This document shows positions 33,717-42,794 of a DNA stretch of 53,166 nucleotides, piece by piece (position 1 is the stretch's first letter; every line of letters begins with the position of its first letter). The translations under genes and the position numbers were made by a program. Below the pieces are notes generated by a model. The model did not search any database, had not been told where the DNA came from, and worked only from the letters and a program-made list of their open reading frames with translations. Source of the stretch: Verrucomicrobia bacterium UBA7008 (lineage in GTDB: Bacteria; Verrucomicrobiota; Kiritimatiellia; RFP12; UBA1067); NCBI GenBank assembly GCA_002449695.1, contig DJXI01000011.1, positions 10,984-64,149 on the forward strand. The letters are read 5' to 3'.

Positions 33717-36700
33717 CTACTTGAGGATTATGACCAAGCCCAGAGGGTTGCCGTGGCGGAAGAGCCACTTGCCGTCCCACGCGCCGACGAGGTCTTTGCC
33801 GTAGCGCTCGACCATCGCAGCGTAGTTTGGCTTCGTGGAGACATCTTCAATGTCGGCGAGCGCGGTAAAATTCGAATCAGCGCGCCACGCGCCGAGTTCT
33901 CTGCGCGGGCAGCCGACAGCAAGGCTCCAGTCGTCCGCCCAGCCTGTTCCAATCGTCGTCGGCGGCACGCCGTCGAAGAAGACTTCCGGCGCGCTGCCTG
34001 AGAAGATGTGGTGCGGCAGCGCCGTTGCGCCGGAAATTTTCACGCTCGCAAGTGCGGGGCAGTCGTTGAACGCGCCCGCCGTGTCACTGTTAAGAATGTT
34101 CCACTTCTCAAGATTTCCTTCCAACGTCGCCGAAACGAGGTTCGGGCAGCCGCCGAACGCGGCGCCTTCGACGTCCAGAATATCGGCGGAAACGACAACA
34201 GAGGTGATCTTGCCGCGCCCGTCGTGCCAGTTGTCGTAATAATCCTGCGCCTTGTGCAGGACCGAAGCATTGACGCCGCGCAACGGATAGAGCCGCTTGC
34301 CTTCCGTCTCCAGGTCGGAATAAAGCGTCGTCAGATCAAGCCGCCCGGAGCCTTCCACATAGGCGTCCATGCAGAAGTATTGTTCGGCACTGACATTGTT
34401 GGCCGGACGCGACGCAACGACAAAGAGCCAGTTGCCGTCCGTGACTGCGGCAAGGTCGTTGTAAGCGGGGTAGTCCGCCGTCAAGCCGTCCGGCGCGATA
34501 TAAGTCCACGGGCGCGTGAAAGCTGCGTTGACCTCCGTCGGCGCAGCAGGCATCGTGAAGTTGACAGTCGCGCCGTCCGAGACGGCGCCCTCCGGCTGCA
34601 CGTCCCATTCCTTGAATGTCGTGACGGTGGGCGAAGTCGCGCCTGCCGCCGTCACGGTGAGTGCCGTCCCGGCCGCATAGTAGCCGTCGGCGGAGGCGGG
34701 CGAGACGGTCACCGTCTCGTTGCCTTCGTCGGCGTGGGCGTCGAGTCTGTAGGCGATCGGCGACCACTGCCATGTGAGGCGTGTCGGCGTTCCGTCATAG
34801 TTGATCGTGGCGGAGATGCCGTTGTGGCTCGTCGCCGCACCCCACGTGACGCCGCCATCGGTGGATGTTTCAAGCGTGTAGCCGGTCGCTTCATACTTCA
34901 CGCCGTTCGCATAGGACGGCGTTGTCGCCGTGATGGTGAGCGATTTGCCCGACGACAGCCCCTCGACCCGCCCGTAGGCCGGATAGGACGAGCCCACATC
35001 GTCGCCGAGCGAACCGCGCACGACGACCGTATCGAGCGGCACTTCCGCTACGAAATACTCCAGCTCCTGAAGTCCGACCCTGTAATCCCCGCCATAATTC
35101 GACGACAGCGGATGGAACTTGATGAAGCGAAACGGCTTGTCGTTATCCGGCAACAGGACGTCGAGCGACCATATGTTATCACTCCATACGACAGGTTCGC
35201 TTTGGCGATGTATCTCCGCCCAGTCTCCATCCAAGCCGGTGTTGGATCCGTAGAAGACCCATGTTTTCGGCGCGCGCGACACGCCGTCCTTGGTGTTGTA
35301 GTTGTTCCTGTTGCGCCACAGGCGGATTTTCTTCACCGCGAGGCCTTTCTTGCCGGAAGGCAGCGCAAGTTCTGGAATCTCGAACGTTGCGCTGGCAGCT
35401 GCACAATCCTTTTCGCCGGCAAGCCATCGTTCCGGCATGCTCCCTGCAGGCGAGCCCGTGACGATATCGCCGTCAAACAACTTTTCAGGCTTGTAGCTGT
35501 TGTGATAGCCCGTGCCCGAAACGCACTCCGCAACTGTCACGCCCTTTGCCGCCAGATATGTCCGCAGATTGGCGGCTTGAGATTCCTCGACAAAGTATTC
35601 CAGTTCCATCGCTCCAAGCTTCCAACCTAGATTATTGCCTGCATTGTAGGTTTCTATGAAGGATTTGGCGGGTTGAAATTTGAATTTGCGGTAGGGCGTG
35701 CGTCCAGAGTCCGGGACTTCAAACTCTAGATACGCCTTTGCGCCTGCCACGCCGGGTTCGTACCACTCGGCCGGTTCCGACGTGCGGTCGTCGATAACGT
35801 CCCAATCCTCTTTTGCATCGTTCCAGCCCAATATTTTCCACGTCGCCGGTGCGCGCCTGAAATAATGCTCGTCGCTTAGTTCGGAATAACGGTATATGCG
35901 GTAGCGCCTGAGGACAAGACCGTCGGCATTGTTTCCGAAAAGCGTTTCTGGCGCGGCAATCACGACATTCGCGCTATCGCTCGCTTTTTCTTGCGCGAGC
36001 CAGCGGTTGTTCTTGGCGTCTGTTGCGTTAGTGACGATGTTCGTGCCGTCGAAGAGAACAGTCGGGGGGTATTTGTCGTTGTAGCCTTCACCGGAAATAA
36101 CGCAGTCGGCGACGACCGCGCCTTTTTCCTTCAGCCAGTCGCGTAGATTCACGCCGGGCTTCTGCGGCACCTCCTCCACGAAATACTCTATTTCCTGAAG
36201 AGCGGTTTTCGGTGTGTAGGCATAGTTGGAAGTCTTCGGCTCGAACTTGATATAGCGGAACGGCTCGGTATTTTCCGCGAGCGCGACTTCGTTGTAAGTT
36301 TTGTTTTGCCATGTCACGGCCGTACCCTGGTTGTGCAGCACCGTCCAGCCGACGCCATCGTTCGACCCGGACACGATCCATGTGAGCGGTGCTCTTTGGA
36401 GTCCTGTATTGGAGCCGCTGTTCATGCTGCGCCACAGGCGAAATCTCTTCAGCACGAGTTCCTTCTTCGCGGCGGATATCGCCGATTTAGGAATCTCGAT
36501 CGTCACATATACGCCGGAAAGATTTGGATCGCCTGCGATCCAGCGATAAGATGAGTTGTAAGTGCCACCCATGCCAACACCGTCGAAAAGCTTCTGCGGT
36601 ACGTAGTCGGAGATGTGGCCTTCACCTGAAACGCAATTGGCTACTGTCACGCCTTTTGCGGTCAGCCACTCGCGGAGATTGATCTCTGCGGCGTTGAGTG

Positions 36701-36749
36701 TGGCGGCGAAACCGAGCGCCGCGCCTATTGCTGTGAGCAGTTTTTTCAT
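33717..36749 (-). CDS. Discoidin-like/LRR surface protein
   Basis: 1010 residues. Signal peptide MKKLLTAIGAALGFAATLNA, AGGAGG upstream. Three F5/8-type-C-like modules (about 22-195, 200-385, 390-575), each with 'LREWL..KGVTVA.CVSGEG', 'LFDG', 'KRFRLWR' and 'YIKFEP..LQEIEYFVEE'; then bacterial Ig-like/repeat sequence (about 580-760) and BspA-type leucine-rich repeats (about 780-960: 'GAAFGGCPNLVSATLEG'). The tail is GNPLGLVIILK, the same kind as in the LamG proteins. Likely a surface carbohydrate-binding protein expressed with the xylanase upstream (34-bp gap). Confidence 0.8.
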   Translation of the reverse strand: MKKLLTAIGAALGFAATLNAAEINLREWLTAKGVTVANCVSGEGHISDYVPQKLFDGVGMGGTYNSSYRWIAGDPNLSGVYVTIEIPKSAISAAKKELVLKRFRLWRSMNSGSNTGLQRAPLTWIVSGSNDGVGWTVLHNQGTAVTWQNKTYNEVALAENTEPFRYIKFEPKTSNYAYTPKTALQEIEYFVEEVPQKPGVNLRDWLKEKGAVVADCVISGEGYNDKYPPTVLFDGTNIVTNATDAKNNRWLAQEKASDSANVVIAAPETLFGNNADGLVLRRYRIYRYSELSDEHYFRRAPATWKILGWNDAKEDWDVIDDRTSEPAEWYEPGVAGAKAYLEFEVPDSGRTPYRKFKFQPAKSFIETYNAGNNLGWKLGAMELEYFVEESQAANLRTYLAAKGVTVAECVSGTGYHNSYKPEKLFDGDIVTGSPAGSMPERWLAGEKDCAAASATFEIPELALPSGKKGLAVKKIRLWRNRNNYNTKDGVSRAPKTWVFYGSNTGLDGDWAEIHRQSEPVVWSDNIWSLDVLLPDNDKPFRFIKFHPLSSNYGGDYRVGLQELEYFVAEVPLDTVVVRGSLGDDVGSSYPAYGRVEGLSSGKSLTITATTPSYANGVKYEATGYTLETSTDGGVTWGAATSHNGISATINYDGTPTRLTWQWSPIAYRLDAHADEGNETVTVSPASADGYYAAGTALTVTAAGATSPTVTTFKEWDVQPEGAVSDGATVNFTMPAAPTEVNAAFTRPWTYIAPDGLTADYPAYNDLAAVTDGNWLFVVASRPANNVSAEQYFCMDAYVEGSGRLDLTTLYSDLETEGKRLYPLRGVNASVLHKAQDYYDNWHDGRGKITSVVVSADILDVEGAAFGGCPNLVSATLEGNLEKWNILNSDTAGAFNDCPALASVKISGATALPHHIFSGSAPEVFFDGVPPTTIGTGWADDWSLAVGCPRRELGAWRADSNFTALADIEDVSTKPNYAAMVERYGKDLVGAWDGKWLFRHGNPLGLVIILK

Positions 36750-36782
36750 TTTGCTTGCCTCCTGTAATTCGAGTTGATCAAA

Positions 36783-38366
36783 TCAGTGAAGTTCAACGAG
36801 TTTCGCGCGCGGCTTGCCGTCCGCGCCGTCCCACGTCAGGCGGTAGCGGCCCTTGAAACCGCGGAAAGCCACCTTGCCGCCCGTCGCCTTGACGTCGAGC
36901 GTCGTCTTCCATTCGTGGTTGATGAGTTGGTCGAGGGCGCGGTAGGCCGGCTTCTTCTCCATGTCGCGCGTGAAGAGCCCCGAGACGAGTGGCTCGCCGG
37001 CGACGCCTGCGCCATCGACGGTGTTCCACCATGTAATACCCATCGTCGCCGGATGCGAGAACCATGCGCGGTAGATGTTGCGCACGAGCACCGCCTGCAT
37101 CTCGCGGCTCCTCTGGTCCTCTCCCGGCGCGGCGATCGTGACCTCCGAGACGTGGAGCGGGCGGCCGGTCTTCGCCATCATGTCGAGGTGGTTGCGAATC
37201 GTCTTCGGCGTGCCGACCCAGCTTACGTTCGCCGCGCCTTTCACGAGCCGCATGCAGTCGTTGGTGTCGAAGATGTGCATCTGGCAGCCGACGATGTCGA
37301 TGCGCGCGCCTTCCTCCGTCAGCTGCTTCGTCTGCTCGAGGAACGCTTCGTCGATCTTGTAGTCGTTGATGGCGAGCCGCGCCGAGGCGGGGAAAGCCTC
37401 TTTCGCGTCGAGAAGCGCGTTCAGCGGATAGTCGCCTGGCATAAGCCCATATACGCTGAACCAGACGGGCAGGTTCGTGCGCGCCTTGCGGTAGCGGACC
37501 CAGTCTTTCGCGCTCTCGTTCACCACGTCCCAGCTGTCCGCGACGCCGCCGAAAGCGCCCGCCACGTCGAATACGCGCTTGCGGAAGAGGCGGCGCATGT
37601 TGGCAGTGAAAACGGGGAGGCGAGCGGCGAGCGTCTTTTCGTCGAGGCTCTTGTACGCGCCGCACCACGCCTTCGCCCACTTGCCCATGTAGCCCATGTG
37701 CCAGTTCTGTCCGCTCGGCTCCCAGCCGAAGTGCGCCGAATGGCGCGGTATGCCGAGGCCGTCGATGACGCGCTTCTCGCTTTCCGGACAATACCAGTCG
37801 TATATCCAATACGGCTTGGCGTTGCCCCATATGAGGATGTGCCCGTGTAGGACAACATCCTTCGCCTTGAGGAAGTCGATCACCGGGCCCGGCGCGGGAC
37901 GCCGCCAGTAGCGCTCGCGCATGGCCTCTTCGCGTGTAAGCGAGTTCCAGTAGCGTTCGGTGTCGGAGTAGTCGCCGCCGAAGCGGAACGCGCCCGGCGT
38001 CGGCTCGTGGTCGATCCAGTAGAACGACACCGTCGCCTGGTTGAAGAGACCGCCCGCGCCGTAGCTCGCCTTGTAAGCGTCGTTGCACGCCTTCGAGCCA
38101 AGCTGGTTGAAGTTGAAGATGTGCGCGCCGAAGCGGAAGTCGTGCGTCAGCTGCTCCACGCGCACCGCGGCGCCGTCGGACGCATCGACCTCGAACGTTC
38201 CGTCCGCCTTGCGGTTCTTCTCGATATCGGCGTCGATCCGCGCCTGCTCCGCGTCGTTCCATATCTTCCAGTAGGCGTCGCTCATCAGCGAACGGTCGAC
38301 ATCGGCGGCGGCTAACTCCAGCCCGCAGCACGCGGCAAGCGCGGCGAAAACAACAGACACTTTCAT
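36783..38366 (-). CDS. GH10 family endo-1,4-beta-xylanase-like enzyme
   Basis: 527 residues from MKVSVVFAALAACCGLELAAA with a perfect AAGGAGGTGG ribosome site. GH10 barrel signatures: 'LHGHILIWGN', acid/base Glu in 'SWDVVNES', 'LAINDYKI', 'IVGCQMHIFD', nucleophile Glu in 'LHVSEVTI', and 'GITWWNTVDG'. An N-terminal beta-rich region (about 30-130, 'RFGAHIFNFNQLGS') precedes the barrel, as in exported GH10 relatives. The start ATG overlaps the SDR stop by 4 bp. Function: cleavage of xylan or related beta-glycans outside the cell. Confidence 0.85.
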   Translation of the reverse strand: MKVSVVFAALAACCGLELAAADVDRSLMSDAYWKIWNDAEQARIDADIEKNRKADGTFEVDASDGAAVRVEQLTHDFRFGAHIFNFNQLGSKACNDAYKASYGAGGLFNQATVSFYWIDHEPTPGAFRFGGDYSDTERYWNSLTREEAMRERYWRRPAPGPVIDFLKAKDVVLHGHILIWGNAKPYWIYDWYCPESEKRVIDGLGIPRHSAHFGWEPSGQNWHMGYMGKWAKAWCGAYKSLDEKTLAARLPVFTANMRRLFRKRVFDVAGAFGGVADSWDVVNESAKDWVRYRKARTNLPVWFSVYGLMPGDYPLNALLDAKEAFPASARLAINDYKIDEAFLEQTKQLTEEGARIDIVGCQMHIFDTNDCMRLVKGAANVSWVGTPKTIRNHLDMMAKTGRPLHVSEVTIAAPGEDQRSREMQAVLVRNIYRAWFSHPATMGITWWNTVDGAGVAGEPLVSGLFTRDMEKKPAYRALDQLINHEWKTTLDVKATGGKVAFRGFKGRYRLTWDGADGKPRAKLVELH

Positions 38367-39142
38367 TTCGCCACCTCCTTCGGCGCGACGAACGGCCTGT
38401 ACATGCAGAGGCGGCCGCCGTCCACGACATGGTTTGAGCCGGTTATGAACGAGGCGTTGTCGCTGCACATGAAGAGAATGACATCGACGAGTTCGTGCGT
38501 CTCGGCGGCGCGTCCAAGCGCCGTGGGCATGCCGCTCATCGCGGCACGGGTAAGGACCGGACCTGGCGTCACGCAGACGGCGCGGACGTTGTGAGGTCCA
38601 CCGGCGAGGGCAAGCCCTTTCACGAAATTGAACAGCCCGCTTTTCGCCGTGCCGTACATCGTCCCTACGCCGTCGCCCTCAAAACCTGTCACGGAACCGA
38701 GGCAGCAGATAACACCGCTCTTTTTCGCCACCATCTGCGGCATCAGCGCGCGAGCAAAATAAACCGCGCCTTTCAGATTCACATCAAGCCCCCAGTCGAG
38801 GACGTCGATCGGCTGTTCGTAGAAGGGCACGTTCGACTTGCAGCAGCGCGCCTCGTTGCCGCCCGCGCACGTCACGAGAATGTCGCAGCCGCCGAGCGAC
38901 GCGGCAATCTTCGCGGCGGCTTCTGCGTGTGCGAACGCGCGCACATCGCCCACGCAGGCGATACTTTTCAACTTTTCAACATTCAACTTTTCAACCTCGC
39001 GTCGAAGCTGTGCTTCGGCGCAATCGCACATCACGACCTTCGCGCCGAGACGCGCGAACTCCTGCGCCGTCATCAGCCCCATGCCCGATGCCGCGCCGGT
39101 CACGACAGCTACCTTGCCGGTAAAATCAACGTTCTTCAACAC
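38363..39142 (-). CDS. SDR family oxidoreductase
   Basis: 259 residues, cytoplasmic short-chain dehydrogenase: 'VVTGAASGMGLMTA' cofactor motif, Asp in 'VMCDCAEA', 'VTCAGG' (usual NAG), Ser of 'LGSVTG', catalytic YGTAK, and 'CVTPGPVLT'. The start is GTG behind GAGGAGG, overlapping the upstream aldolase by 17 bp. Between strand beta-2 and 'IACVGDVRA' an 8-bp TTGAAAAG repeat encodes 'EKLNVEKLK', apparently an in-frame insertion. With the aldolase and MFS transporter it likely processes an imported sugar or sugar acid. Confidence 0.85.
   Translation of the reverse strand: MLKNVDFTGKVAVVTGAASGMGLMTAQEFARLGAKVVMCDCAEAQLRREVEKLNVEKLKSIACVGDVRAFAHAEAAAKIAASLGGCDILVTCAGGNEARCCKSNVPFYEQPIDVLDWGLDVNLKGAVYFARALMPQMVAKKSGVICCLGSVTGFEGDGVGTMYGTAKSGLFNFVKGLALAGGPHNVRAVCVTPGPVLTRAAMSGMPTALGRAAETHELVDVILFMCSDNASFITGSNHVVDGGRLCMYRPFVAPKEVAK
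38964..38995. repeat. Short tandem repeat (CTTTTCAA units) inside the SDR gene
   Basis: CTTTTCAA-CTTTTCAA-CATTCAA-CTTTTCAA-C, low-complexity compared with the GC-rich surroundings, translated in frame on the minus strand. Confidence 0.85.
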
Positions 39143-40220
39143 TGCACCTCCTCATCACTTCCGCCTTTACGCCGTCATCGACTTCAAGGACTTCGAGTTT
39201 CCACTTGTGCGGATCTTTCGCCTTGTCCGCGCAGACGCGCGAAACCGTCGTCTTGAAAACGCCCTTCTCTTTGAAAAACACGAGCTGGTATCCGCGAAGG
39301 TCGCCGGGCACCGTCTGCATCAGGTTGATGGCAAGAAGATATTTTGCATACGCCGCATCGAGTTTTCCCGTTTCGTCCTTCGATTCCATGAGCCGCCAGA
39401 TTTCCGCAAGCATCGGCGCGAGCGCGGCGCGTTCGGATATGACGCCCTCCGAGCCGAGACGTCGCGACTGGTAGAGCCATTGCCATCCGCCCCACGCGCT
39501 GAATATTGTCTTGAGCGGAGGCCGCGCCGCAAGCTCGGCCTTCATGCGACGGTTCGCCTCGAATCCGTCGCGCACCTCCTCCTTGACCCAGCCGTATATC
39601 GCGGGATGCCGCGTCGCCAGATTCACAAGCAGTTCAACGGATGGCGCGGGGCATTTGTCGCCGTTGTAGGTCTGGATGATGACGGGACGTTTCGCAACGG
39701 CGGCAAGCGCCTCGTAGTAGCGTTCCAAATCTTCTTGCGTCCGGCAGTCGTCGGCGGGGCGGGAGATGAAGACTATCCGAGTTGAGAGTTGAGAGTTGAA
39801 AGTTGAGAGTTGTGGAGCGCGGGTCTCGTATTTTGCGGATAGCTCTTCGCCGTAACGCGCGAGTTCCAGCATCTCCTCCGTGCTGCGTCCTTCAACGCCG
39901 AGACAGAGACGGGCACGGAATCCTTTCGACGCCTTCGCAAGTGCGGACATTCCGCGCTTCTTCTCTTCGACAGTCAAAAGGTCGATGGAATCGTCGGACT
40001 GCGGCCAGATGATTCCCTGAACACCCGCCGCGTCAACCCAGTGCGCCTCCTTCACAAGCGAATCATAGTCCACCGCGCCGTCCGCGAGATAGGGCGTCGT
40101 GAGAATCGGATAGGCTCCGCGCACAAGCTCCGCCGCCTTGACGCAGAACGACAGCGCAACCCCGGCGATAAACGCCAAGGCGACAATTCCGTGTCTGCCG
40201 TGTATTCCGTGGTTAAACAT
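39126..40220 (-). CDS. DapA-family (dihydrodipicolinate synthase/NAL) lyase with export signal
   Basis: 364 residues from the ATG with AAGGTG upstream. Class-I aldolase barrel: 'RGAYPILTTPY', 'GIIWPQSDD', Tyr in 'VIIQTYNGDK', Schiff-base Lys in 'YGWVKEEV'. Unusually for this cytoplasmic family, residues 1-30 form a signal-like sequence (HGIVALAFIAGVALSFCVKA). The first codons are encoded by a 9-bp tandem repeat (NHGIHGRHG), and a heptamer repeat at 39781-39812 encodes 'QLSTFNSQLST' mid-protein. The start overlaps the MFS stop by 8 bp. Either an exported aldolase or a cytoplasmic one whose start is annotated too early. Confidence 0.75.
   Translation of the reverse strand: MFNHGIHGRHGIVALAFIAGVALSFCVKAAELVRGAYPILTTPYLADGAVDYDSLVKEAHWVDAAGVQGIIWPQSDDSIDLLTVEEKKRGMSALAKASKGFRARLCLGVEGRSTEEMLELARYGEELSAKYETRAPQLSTFNSQLSTRIVFISRPADDCRTQEDLERYYEALAAVAKRPVIIQTYNGDKCPAPSVELLVNLATRHPAIYGWVKEEVRDGFEANRRMKAELAARPPLKTIFSAWGGWQWLYQSRRLGSEGVISERAALAPMLAEIWRLMESKDETGKLDAAYAKYLLAINLMQTVPGDLRGYQLVFFKEKGVFKTTVSRVCADKAKDPHKWKLEVLEVDDGVKAEVMRRCSVEER
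39781..39812. repeat. GTTGARA heptamer repeat inside the aldolase gene
   Basis: GTTGAGA-GTTGAGA-GTTGAAA-GTTGAGA-GTTG; read on the minus strand as QLSTFNSQLST, which breaks the conserved barrel pattern. Related in unit sequence, but in opposite orientation, to the repeat at 38964. Confidence 0.85.
40187..40213. repeat. 9-bp tandem repeat at the aldolase start
   Basis: TTCCGTGTC-TGCCGTGTA-TTCCGTGGT; three 9-bp units, translated on the minus strand as HGxHGxHG directly before the hydrophobic export segment. Confidence 0.75.
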
Positions 40221-41481
40221 TCTGCACCTTGTCCCTTTCAAAGAAGAAGATTCGTGCAACGCAGATCACGACCGCACCGGCGAGTGCGAATGCCGAAAGC
40301 GAGGCGATTCCCATGCTCATGGAGAAGTGCGCGTTCATCCATCCGAGGACGGCGGGGCCTGACGCGCCGATTACGCTGCCGCCGCATCCGAACACCCCGA
40401 CCGCCGCCGCGCGGTAGCGGGGCTTGACGACCTCGAAAAGCGACGCATAGATGTTCGAGTCGTAAACGCCCGTCGCAAACCCGAAGAGCGCCGTTCCGGC
40501 GATGCAGAGAGAGGTCGTGGACGCGAATGCGGAAAGAAGAAGCCCCGGTACGCACAGCACAAGCCCGGCGGCATTCACGTCGAACCGCGCCTGGGGGCGT
40601 CCGAGCGCGACGGCGAACCGATCCGAGACGCGCCCTCCGGCGAACACACCGACAACCGCGCCGAGGTAGAACCAGAACACGCCGTGGAACGACGCTGACG
40701 CGGCGGTCATTGACGGAAACTCGCGCTGGAGGTAGTTGATTATCCACGTATTGAAGCCGTACTTCGCGTAGAAGTAGAAGCCGAGCCCCGCCATCAGAAG
40801 CAGCGCAGACGGCTTGCACAGGAATGCGCCAAGCGCTTCGCGAACGCTCGCCTTGTCCTCTACCCTCTTCCCCTTTTCCTCTTCCTTCGCCTGCGGCGTG
40901 TCGCGCAGAAGGAACGCGAGCGCAAACGCCCACGCGGCCGAAATCGCGCCGAAGAGGAAGAACGCCTTCCGCCAGCCGCCCTCGCCAAGACCCGAAAGCC
41001 ATCCCGACACGCAACTGCATACGACGATGCCGACGTAGAACACGATCTGGTATATCGAAAACGCCGTGGCGCGCGTCTCGACATGGAACTGTCCGATAAG
41101 GGAAGAATTGGACGGCGGCAAAAGCGCCTGGCCGGCTGCGTTTACGACGCCGTATGCGACGACAAGCAGCACAACGCCCGTGGCAAGGCCCGACGAGAAT
41201 ATGCCGACGGCAAAGAGAAGCGTGCCGACGACGATCATCCACTTGCGGCTGAAGAAGTCGGCCAGCACGCCGCCAAACGGAATCGCAAGTCCGAAAACGA
41301 GCGTAAACGCGCTCCCGACGAGCCCGAGCTGCGTGTCGGTGATCCCTGCGCCGGCGAAGTCCGCCTTGATCTGCGGCAGCACGGCGTTGAATATCTGCCT
41401 GACGCCTTGCGCGAGAAAATACGTCGCGGAGAGAAGCGCCAGCAGAATCCACTTGTAGTTTTTTGATACGGTCTTGACCAT
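40213..41481 (-). CDS. MFS transporter (hexuronate/sugar-type)
   Basis: 422 residues from MVKTVSKNYKW. Twelve membrane helices with MFS motif A 'GGVLADFFSRKW' between helices 2 and 3 and the cognate 'GGRVSDRFA' in the second half; 'YFLAQGVRQIFNAVLPQIKADF' at helix 1 recalls ACS/hexuronate-type symporters. First gene of the operon containing aldolase, SDR, xylanase and surface proteins, divergent from the XylR-type regulator at 41601. No Shine-Dalgarno; a TAAAAT box ends 10 bases before the ATG, so the mRNA may be leaderless. Probably imports the product of the xylanase pathway. Confidence 0.85.
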   Translation of the reverse strand: MVKTVSKNYKWILLALLSATYFLAQGVRQIFNAVLPQIKADFAGAGITDTQLGLVGSAFTLVFGLAIPFGGVLADFFSRKWMIVVGTLLFAVGIFSSGLATGVVLLVVAYGVVNAAGQALLPPSNSSLIGQFHVETRATAFSIYQIVFYVGIVVCSCVSGWLSGLGEGGWRKAFFLFGAISAAWAFALAFLLRDTPQAKEEEKGKRVEDKASVREALGAFLCKPSALLLMAGLGFYFYAKYGFNTWIINYLQREFPSMTAASASFHGVFWFYLGAVVGVFAGGRVSDRFAVALGRPQARFDVNAAGLVLCVPGLLLSAFASTTSLCIAGTALFGFATGVYDSNIYASLFEVVKPRYRAAAVGVFGCGGSVIGASGPAVLGWMNAHFSMSMGIASLSAFALAGAVVICVARIFFFERDKVQNV

Positions 41482-41600
41482 TTCGATATGTATTTTATCA
41501 TAAAGACGGCAAGCGAACATCATTATGCAGATAAGATATTTATCACTTTCCAAATAACACTATTGCATTCGAGCGCACGCTTGCGGTATAATATTCACCG
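41482..41600. promoter_or_regulatory. Divergent promoter region between MFS operon and regulator
   Basis: Contains a minus-strand TAAAAT (41492-41497) close to the MFS start and the plus-strand regulator promoter. Between them, GATAA-GATAT-TTATC (41531-41545) is an inverted repeat and a further TTATC occurs at 41495-41499: candidate operator half-sites for the adjacent regulator. Confidence 0.45.
41563..41592 (+). promoter_or_regulatory. Promoter of the second XylR-type regulator, leaderless
   Basis: TTGCAT (41563-41568), 18-bp spacer, TATAAT (41587-41592); the ATG follows eight bases after the -10, so transcription starts at the start codon. Confidence 0.65.
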
Positions 41601-42794
41601 ATGAAATCCCGCATACCAAACGTCGTCATCGCCTCGATTCTCGCAGAACCTGCCGGACAGCGCAAGTTTGCGGGATTCTTCTCGTATCTCGGAGCCGCCC
41701 GTCGCTGGAACCTGCGCATCCTGAGAGCACAGGACGAAATCGTCGCCTTCTTCAAAAACGCGAACTCCCTTTCGAATACGGATGGCGTGATCTATTCGGG
41801 ACTGCCGGCCACGGATGTCGCCGGAGTGCTCGCATCGGCGGCATGTCCGGTCGTTATCATGGAGAACGAGCCGCCCGAGCTCGTCCGACGGAAGCAGAAC
41901 CTTGTCGTGATTCGCAACGACGCGGATGAAATAGCCAAGTGCGCCATAAAGACGTTTTCAGAATCAGGGCGCTACAGGACGTTCGCATACGTGAACGACA
42001 GAAACGGCCATGAATGGTCAAGACGCCGCGAAGAGGCCTTCCGGAAAGCGGTCGAGGCCAAGGGAATCGGCAGACCGAAGATCTACAGGCCGTCCGGGCT
42101 CGATGCCGACAGAGACGCGCCGCCGCTCGCGGAATTCCTTGCGAATCTCGAATATCCCGCCGCCGTTCTCACGGCAAACGACATGCGCGCGACAGAGGTG
42201 ATTGCCGCGGCGCAGAGGGCCGGGCTGAAAGTGCCGGGCATGATTTCGCTTCTCGGCATCGACAACGACCCGTACATCTGCGACAGCGTTTCGCCCGGTA
42301 TTTCAAGCATCGAGCCCGACTTCCATGCAGAGGGAGCCGCCGCCGCCGCGTTGCTGGACAAGATGATGAAAAGCCGCAAGCCGCTCGGAAAGCGGCACGT
42401 GTTCTTCGGCGTGAGCCACATCGTCATACGCGAATCGATGCCGCATCTGCCGCCCGCGCAGAGCCTGGTCGACCGGGCGAGGGAATTCATCAAGCAACAC
42501 GCCGTGGACGGGATCACGCCCGGCGACGTGGCCGCGCATCTCGGCGTGTCGCGCCCGCTGCTCGACCTGCGCTTCCGCGAGACGCAGAAGGAATCCGTCG
42601 GGCGTCTGATAACCGACGCGAAGCTCGCCGAGGTCTCGCGGCGACTCAAGGACACGCGCATCGCCATCGGCGCGATACCCGACTTGTGCGGCTTCAAAAA
42701 CGCCAACGCGCTCAAGAACCTTTTCAAGAAAAGGTACGGGGTTTCCATGCGCGAGTACAGGAACGGGGGCATTTTGCGGACCAGTTTTCAATGA
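41601..42794 (+). CDS. XylR-type regulator: LacI-like sensor plus AraC HTH
   Basis: 397 residues. Sensor about 5-280 with 'DGVIYSGLPATD', 'VLTANDMRATEVIAAAQ', 'ISLLGIDNDPYICDS' and 'ISSIEPDFHAEG'; AraC-type DNA-binding region about 290-395 ending 'NLFKKRYGVSMREY'. It is divergent from, and presumably controls, the MFS/aldolase/xylanase operon. No Shine-Dalgarno sequence; promoter geometry indicates a leaderless mRNA, as for the regulator at 21080. Only 70 bp separate its stop from the convergent agarase-like gene; this gap holds a short AAAACG-TG-CGTTTT palindrome but no convincing terminator. Confidence 0.88.
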   Translation: MKSRIPNVVIASILAEPAGQRKFAGFFSYLGAARRWNLRILRAQDEIVAFFKNANSLSNTDGVIYSGLPATDVAGVLASAACPVVIMENEPPELVRRKQNLVVIRNDADEIAKCAIKTFSESGRYRTFAYVNDRNGHEWSRRREEAFRKAVEAKGIGRPKIYRPSGLDADRDAPPLAEFLANLEYPAAVLTANDMRATEVIAAAQRAGLKVPGMISLLGIDNDPYICDSVSPGISSIEPDFHAEGAAAAALLDKMMKSRKPLGKRHVFFGVSHIVIRESMPHLPPAQSLVDRAREFIKQHAVDGITPGDVAAHLGVSRPLLDLRFRETQKESVGRLITDAKLAEVSRRLKDTRIAIGAIPDLCGFKNANALKNLFKKRYGVSMREYRNGGILRTSFQ

